DNA of 64,000 nucleotides, taken from NCBI GenBank assembly GCA_021785515.1, contig JAJYEX010000001.1:372001-436000 (forward strand), given 5' to 3'. Shown piece by piece: positions 59,722-64,000 of the stretch. Position 1 is the stretch's first letter; every line of letters begins with the position of its first letter. This stretch comes from Pseudomonadota bacterium (GTDB taxonomy: Bacteria; Pseudomonadota; Gammaproteobacteria; Acidiferrobacterales; UBA6901). The translations under genes were made by a program, and so were the position numbers. The notes beneath the pieces were generated by a model that was given only the letters and a program-made list of their open reading frames with translations, made no database searches and had not been told where the DNA came from.

Positions 59722-60306
59722 TCAGTTGCGCCGCTCCGCCACCACCTTCTCGATGCGGCGGTCTGGCACCAACCACAGCAGCGCAACAGACACATACAAC
59801 ACCCGCGAGATCCAGGGACTCATGAAAGCCGCGAAAATCGCGACGGCATAAAATGCCACTGAAGACTTGCCTTTAAGATCCCGGCCTATTGCATTTGCCA
59901 GCATCGAGCCAGAACCGTGACCGGCAATGATCGAACGCTGCAGGATCTGCCAAGCGATAGCCGCCATCATCAGCACCACACCGTACAGCGCGGTGGGCAG
60001 CGGCGAAAAACGGTTCTCTCCCATCCAGCCGGTAGCAAACGGAAACAGCGACAGCCAGAAAAGCAGATGCAGGTTTGCCCATAGCATGCCTCCACCCACC
60101 CGGCTCACGGTATGCACCAGGTGATGATGATTGTTCCAGTAGATGCCGATATACACGAAGCTCAGCACATAGCTTAGAAAAACCGGCAACAGCGGTCTAA
60201 GCGCTGACCACTGGCCGCTGTGCGGCGCTCTAAGTCCCAGGACCATGATGGTGATGATGATGGCAAGCACGCCGTCGCTGAAGGCTTCCAGACGAACTTT
60301 GCCCAT
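59722..60306 (-). CDS. TMEM175-family (DUF1211) potassium channel protein
   Basis: 194 residues from ATG 60306. The first membrane helix holds the defining RLEAFSDGVLAIIITIMVL, with the FSDG signature of bacterial TMEM175. Six membrane segments are visible, with NNHHHLVHTV at the end of the third. Bacterial members form tetrameric potassium-selective channels. It is followed upstream by a DUF3014 gene on the same strand after 84 bases. An upstream alternative start ten codons earlier is less likely. Confidence 0.9.
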   Translation of the reverse strand: MGKVRLEAFSDGVLAIIITIMVLGLRAPHSGQWSALRPLLPVFLSYVLSFVYIGIYWNNHHHLVHTVSRVGGGMLWANLHLLFWLSLFPFATGWMGENRFSPLPTALYGVVLMMAAIAWQILQRSIIAGHGSGSMLANAIGRDLKGKSSVAFYAVAIFAAFMSPWISRVLYVSVALLWLVPDRRIEKVVAERRN

Positions 60307-60390
60307 CGCATCCCCTTGTTCCGTCCGGCTACACACCCCTGCATGGGATCCGCAGCAGGGCGTCCCTCCCGGACCACACAGTTGACAGAC

Positions 60391-61203
60391 CTAGCGCTTC
60401 GACACCTGGCCAGTCAGGTCACGGCGAATCTGTTCCAGCTTCGCTTTGATCCGCGCCGCGTTCTGCGGGCCCATGCGAATCAAAATCTTCTGTCCCGCAG
60501 ACAGCGCTTCCAGTTTCGGATCTGAAAACTGGTACAGAACGTTGGGCCGAACCAGCGCAATGGGCTCCTTTACATCTGGTGTTGCGAGCATGTTGTCGAT
60601 CGCCGCCACCACACGGTCGTTGAAGTAGCCGTGCGGATATCCCATCTTCCGGTATTCCTGCTGCAGAAGAGGGTAGAACCGGATATAGGCGGCAACAAGC
60701 GCCTTGCTGCTGACAGCCTGAGCCATCAGCATGTACGGGGTGTAGCGCCGGTAGTTTTTCGGATCAAGCACCGGGCTATCCTCCGGACCGGATATGAGAA
60801 ACTGCCCCGCCACGGGCCTGAACAGACGGAAGCGCATCGGCAGGCTGCTTTGGGGCAGACTATCCACCAGGACCACGAACCGGTGGATGATTTGCCGTGG
60901 CACAAGCAGCTCCTCCACCGAGCCGCGGCCGAAGAATCCGGTAAGTACCCGCGTCATCGTCGCATCACTTTTGGCGAGCGAGGGCAGAGGTTTCTTCGTC
61001 GGAACTACCGGCTTCGGTACGGGATAGTGGACGAGCGGCGCCGGCGGGGCGGGCGGCTGCAGGTTCGGCGGGGGCTTGACCGCGGGCGTCACGACTACTG
61101 GCGCCTTCTGTTGCCGGTACCAAAAGTAAATGCTGCCAGCCAAGACGCCGGCAACCAGTATTACCACCACAACAGATATCGCGTTTTTGGCGTTATTGGG
61201 CAT
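60391..61203 (-). CDS. DUF3014 family membrane-anchored protein
   Basis: 270 residues. One N-terminal membrane helix (about 8-28) precedes a proline-rich linker (KPPPNLQPPAPPAPLVHYP) and a periplasmic domain with DATMTRVLTGFFGRGSVEELLVPRQIIHRFVV, the DUF3014 signature, and YRRYTPYMLMAQAV. The function of the family is unknown. Topology suggests a cell-envelope role: an inner-membrane tether, a spacer and a globular periplasmic domain. Confidence 0.85.
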   Translation of the reverse strand: MPNNAKNAISVVVVILVAGVLAGSIYFWYRQQKAPVVVTPAVKPPPNLQPPAPPAPLVHYPVPKPVVPTKKPLPSLAKSDATMTRVLTGFFGRGSVEELLVPRQIIHRFVVLVDSLPQSSLPMRFRLFRPVAGQFLISGPEDSPVLDPKNYRRYTPYMLMAQAVSSKALVAAYIRFYPLLQQEYRKMGYPHGYFNDRVVAAIDNMLATPDVKEPIALVRPNVLYQFSDPKLEALSAGQKILIRMGPQNAARIKAKLEQIRRDLTGQVSKR

Positions 61204-61251
61204 GGGCGTCCATTAGGCCTCTGCAGACGGTGTCAGTGAAATACCTAAAAT

Positions 61252-61279
61252 CGATCCGCCTATATATTATGACGGATCG
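61252..61279. repeat. Inverted repeat between the DUF3014 and aldo/keto reductase genes
   Basis: CGATCCG and CGGATCG are separated by 14 AT-rich bases (TATATATTAT core), 49 bases before the DUF3014 start on the minus strand. The AT-rich centre could hold a -10 box, so an operator over a promoter is plausible. The rest of the 277-bp gap has nothing recognisable. Confidence 0.4.
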
Positions 61280-61480
61280 GCACCCCTGCACAGTTCCAGC
61301 AGCAGCGCCGTTCTGCCGGCACGCTGGACCTGCCTGGCCGCCGAAACCCGCGGCGCCGACGCCATGCGAGCTTTTCACTTGCCAGTCTCTTGGTTAAGCT
61401 ACCCGCCAACGATCCGTCTCCCCGACATCCAAACGTTACGAGCAGCCCGCAGTGTCATTGCGGCTCCGGAGGGCACAAGC

Positions 61481-62518
61481 ATGCGCTACAACAGGATTGG
61501 CGACACCGAGCTGCGAGTTTCCGAACTGTGTCTGGGGACCATGACCTGGGGCGAACAAAATACCGAGGCCGAGGCCCACCAGCAGCTCGACTATGCGGCC
61601 AGCCGGGGCGTCAATTACATCGATACCGCCGAGATGTATCCGGTCCCGCCACGCGCAGAGACCGCCTGCCGCACTGAACTCTATATCGGGACCTGGCTGC
61701 GACGCCAGGCACGTGACAGGCTTGTCATTGCCAGCAAAATCGCCGGGCCCGGGCGCCGTGACTGGCTGAGAGGCGGACGCACGGCGGTGTCACGCGCCAA
61801 CATTGCCGAGGCTCTGCACGACAGTCTGAAACGCCTGCAGACTGACTACCTCGACCTCTATCAGATTCACTGGCCCGACCGCAATGTTCAGATGTTCGGG
61901 GACAGCGCATACAATCCGAGCGCAGAACGCGCGACCGTGCCCATTCTCGAACAAATCGAGGCCATGGCCGATCTCATGCGTGCCGGCAAGATCCGCCATT
62001 ACGGGCTTTCAAACGAAAGTTCATGGGGCGTCTGCCAGTTTTTGGCGCTGGCCCGCCAGCATGGCCTGCCGCCACCGGTGTCCATACAGAACGTCTACAG
62101 CCTGGTCAGCAGGCAGTTCGATCTCGATCTTGCAGAGGTGAGCTATCGCGAGAACGTGCCGCTGCTTGCCTACAGTCCACTCGCGGGCGGCGTGCTGTCC
62201 GGCAAATACCTACACGGTACATCCCCGGCGGGCGCCCGGTTTACACTGTTTCCGGACTTCCAGCCGCGCAATAGCCGCCCGTCGGTAGCCCTGGCGACCG
62301 CCGAGTACCTTGAGCTCGCCAAAAGCCGCGGGCTGGCGCTTGACCAGATGGCACTGAGTTTCGTGCGTCAACGTTGGTTCGTGCGCGCCACGATAATCGG
62401 GGCTACGAGCATGGAACAACTTAGCCGCAATATCGACAGCGTCGATGTCGAGCTGGACACCGCGACACTGACCGCCATTGACACGATCCATGCCCGGTAC
62501 TCGACCCCTGCACCGTAA
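61481..62518 (+). CDS. Aldo/keto reductase (Tas-like)
   Basis: 345 residues from ATG 61481, nine bases after GGAGG. The family blocks are GVNYIDTAEMYPVPP (catalytic Asp and Tyr), KIAGPGRRDW (the Lys), YLDLYQIHWPDR (the His) and the C-terminal IIGATSMEQL. The TMTWGEQNTEAEAHQQLDYA start is typical of the Tas/YghZ branch. It reduces carbonyl substrates with NADPH; the physiological substrate is unknown. It converges on the outer-membrane protein gene. Confidence 0.94.
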   Translation: MRYNRIGDTELRVSELCLGTMTWGEQNTEAEAHQQLDYAASRGVNYIDTAEMYPVPPRAETACRTELYIGTWLRRQARDRLVIASKIAGPGRRDWLRGGRTAVSRANIAEALHDSLKRLQTDYLDLYQIHWPDRNVQMFGDSAYNPSAERATVPILEQIEAMADLMRAGKIRHYGLSNESSWGVCQFLALARQHGLPPPVSIQNVYSLVSRQFDLDLAEVSYRENVPLLAYSPLAGGVLSGKYLHGTSPAGARFTLFPDFQPRNSRPSVALATAEYLELAKSRGLALDQMALSFVRQRWFVRATIIGATSMEQLSRNIDSVDVELDTATLTAIDTIHARYSTPAP

Positions 62519-62556
62519 GGCGGTACAAACAGGGGTGCCGTGAGCAACTGCTGCAA

Positions 62557-63279
62557 TCAGAAGAACTCATACTCCACGCGCAGCAACCAGGCTGCGTCCG
62601 GTGCATCTCGGTTAATGCCCAGAACGACTCCGGTGCTGTATTCAAGTTCGCTGCCGCTTGCCGTCAAAAGCTCTCCGTAGACGACTGGACCTGCTTGATA
62701 CGCATGATCATCGGGGCGGATATAGGTCTCGAATCCCGGCTGCAGCGCGGGTCTCCACTGGTAGCGCAGACTGTATGCAGTCCGGAACTCGTAGTTGCTG
62801 CTGGCCGGAGCGATCTGCTTTTCCCAAATTAGGTTCAGCACGTTGACTACGCGCCCATCCCTGCGCTCCAACAGAGGGCCGAATTCGATGTCATCGGGCT
62901 GCCCGGCAACCTGGTGATGGTAGGACGCAAGAAACCCGACGTCCGCCCAGTATTTTCCCGCCCGCGTCAACTGAAAGACGTTCTCGAATTCATAGCCCTG
63001 CGTTTGCGCACCGGCGCCTGGGGTATTCCGGTACTCTGCCAAATACAGTTCGGGGCGCCACCAACCGGTGAAGGCGTGGGCGACAGACACCTGGTAGCTG
63101 CTCGTACCGCTCACGGCGGCCGAACGGTCGTGAAGCATATCTCCCCGGAACTCGATTTCCGATTGTCGCTGAACAACGTAGGGTGAGTAGACCACCAGAT
63201 CATCTGCGCGGGCTGCTCCACCGCCAAGCACCAGACCCAAGCACAACGCAGTGACCACAGAACTGGGTTTTGGAGACAT
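62557..63279 (-). CDS. Putative outer-membrane beta-barrel protein
   Basis: 240 residues. A signal peptide (residues 1-27, ending ARADD) leads into an amphipathic beta-strand pattern rich in Tyr, Trp and alternating polar residues, and the protein ends in EYEFF, a terminal Phe as in outer-membrane barrels. I do not recognise the family. ATG 63279 has GAAGG six bases upstream, so it can be translated alone, although the same frame is open upstream into an FTR1 permease remnant. Association with iron uptake is suggested only by its neighbours. Confidence 0.7.
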   Translation of the reverse strand: MSPKPSSVVTALCLGLVLGGGAARADDLVVYSPYVVQRQSEIEFRGDMLHDRSAAVSGTSSYQVSVAHAFTGWWRPELYLAEYRNTPGAGAQTQGYEFENVFQLTRAGKYWADVGFLASYHHQVAGQPDDIEFGPLLERRDGRVVNVLNLIWEKQIAPASSNYEFRTAYSLRYQWRPALQPGFETYIRPDDHAYQAGPVVYGELLTASGSELEYSTGVVLGINRDAPDAAWLLRVEYEFF

Positions 63280-63621
63280 ACGATACCTTCGGGAAACGGA
63301 GGCTTCTTTGTGGCCGAGCATCTTCACTTTGGTGGCCGGAGACCGCCCATGCGCCGCCATCCATATGGCGTGCCATGACAGCGTCAGAACTGCCACCAAC
63401 AGGATGCCGGCATTAAGCAGCGGCTGGCCGACATAGGAAAACAGCCTCGCGACTGCGCTGGCAGAAACGGCGATGATGCCGGCGCCGGTGACGCCGGCGA
63501 CGACACCCGCGGCAACCCAGAGGCCGCGTCTCGCGACGCCGCGGCTTGCCCCGAGCACGATGGACATAATCAGGACTGCTTCAAGCACTTCCCGGAAAAC
63601 GATGATTGCAGCGGCAAGCAT
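63280..63621 (-). pseudogene. FTR1-family iron permease, truncated (FtrC/EfeU-like)
   Basis: The frame from ATG 63621 encodes the first 114 residues of an FTR1 permease: REVLEAVLI in the first helix is the REXXE-type iron motif, followed by two or three more helices (LTLSWHAIWMAAHGRS ends the third region). Full-length homologues are about 270-280 residues and need a second RExxE helix, absent here. Instead of a stop, the frame runs straight into the signal peptide of the next protein. A deletion that removed the permease's second half is the simplest explanation, so iron transport is unlikely. It follows the cupredoxin gene by 14 bases. Confidence 0.75.
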
Positions 63622-63635
63622 GAATGCTGCCCACC

Positions 63636-63992
63636 CTATCGGCTCTTTGGATCCGGCACGCTGACCACCCATCCGCTGGCTGCGTGGTTAAAGTCGTTAA
63701 AGAAGCGGTAACGCCCAGCGGGCAGAGGACCAACATAGACGCTCACCGCGCTCAAACCCGGCACCACGATTTCCCGCGACAGGTCGTAGCTTTCGAATTC
63801 TGCCGGCATCCGGTCTTCATTTCGTACGACAATCTCGATCTTGGTCTGTGCCGGAATATTCACAACGGGGGGAATGAACTGCTGATTTCGGATCACGAGA
63901 GATGTTTTTGGCCCGTCCGCCCGCGCGCTACCGCACACTACCGCAGCTGCAACCGCCACCGCAGGGAGGAGCAGCCGGAGCCGAATTTTCAT
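63636..63992 (-). CDS. Periplasmic cupredoxin-like protein (FtrB-like)
   Basis: 118 residues, with a signal peptide ending SARADG. The mature part has the cupredoxin pattern: IRNQQFIPPVVNIPAQTKIEIVVRNED and a final strand PLPAGRYRFFNDFNH. The classical copper-ligand set (His-Cys-His-Met) is not complete; only one C-terminal His is seen. It resembles the cupredoxin partner of FTR1 permeases in FtrABCD-type ferrous iron systems, where it may oxidise iron for uptake. The P19-like partner may lie beyond the right edge (upstream on the minus strand). ATG 63992 lies only eight bases from the window edge. Confidence 0.8.
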   Translation of the reverse strand: MKIRLRLLLPAVAVAAAVVCGSARADGPKTSLVIRNQQFIPPVVNIPAQTKIEIVVRNEDRMPAEFESYDLSREIVVPGLSAVSVYVGPLPAGRYRFFNDFNHAASGWVVSVPDPKSR

Positions 63993-64000
63993 AGAATCTA

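Overview
The window is a high-GC proteobacterial chromosome segment. Gene content and order (miaB-ybeZ-ybeY-corC-lnt ... leuS-lptE-holA ... nadD-rsfS-rlmH-maf-rng-yhdP) point to a gammaproteobacterium. A protein resembling DsrS of sulfur oxidisers, two PilZ proteins and iron-handling genes suggest a lineage near the chemolithotrophic sulfur/iron oxidisers (for example Acidiferrobacterales or Ectothiorhodospiraceae relatives); that placement is inference. No tRNA, rRNA, CRISPR array, insertion sequence or prophage was seen.

Region 1 (1-18.6 kb) is housekeeping, all on the minus strand: yhdP (cut by the left edge), rng, maf, rlmH, rsfS, nadD, proA, holA, lptE, leuS, a Skp/OmpH-like chaperone, lnt, corC, ybeY, ybeZ and miaB. 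A possible 47-codon gene with its own promoter lies opposite, between rng and yhdP.

Region 2 (18.6-29 kb) is accessory: a GGDEF diguanylate cyclase, a decayed chemoreceptor, a 75-residue orphan, an XRE regulator paired with an insertion-bearing CsrA homologue, a YgiQ-type radical SAM protein, a cyclopropane-synthase-like methyltransferase paired with a flavoprotein (possible lipid modification), a YjbQ protein and a VIT/CCC1 transporter.

Region 3 (29-36 kb) holds an SDR gene facing a MoxR ATPase / metallopeptidase-VWA / DsrS-like cluster. The cluster has a clear sigma70 promoter flanked by palindromes. Two paralogous PilZ genes flank a quinone oxidoreductase.

Region 4 (36-45 kb) encodes the 2-oxoglutarate to succinate part of the TCA cycle, in the order sucA-sucB-lpd-sucC-sucD, followed on the other side by a GcvR-like ACT protein. 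A remnant of a TPR glycosyltransferase follows.

Region 5 (45.7-54.5 kb) is mixed: PAP2 phosphatase, penicillin-binding protein 1b, an AT-richer lipoprotein gene, greB, a fumarylacetoacetase-family hydrolase, a glutaredoxin-like protein lacking its first cysteine, DacB and a TerB-like protein.

Region 6 (54.5-64 kb) has a complete tetR-outer membrane factor-emrA-emrB efflux operon with a perfect 12-bp inverted repeat at its promoter, then a TMEM175-type channel, a DUF3014 protein, an aldo/keto reductase and a damaged iron-uptake cluster. In that cluster a cupredoxin gene precedes an FTR1 permease gene that has lost its second half and runs in frame into an outer-membrane protein gene.
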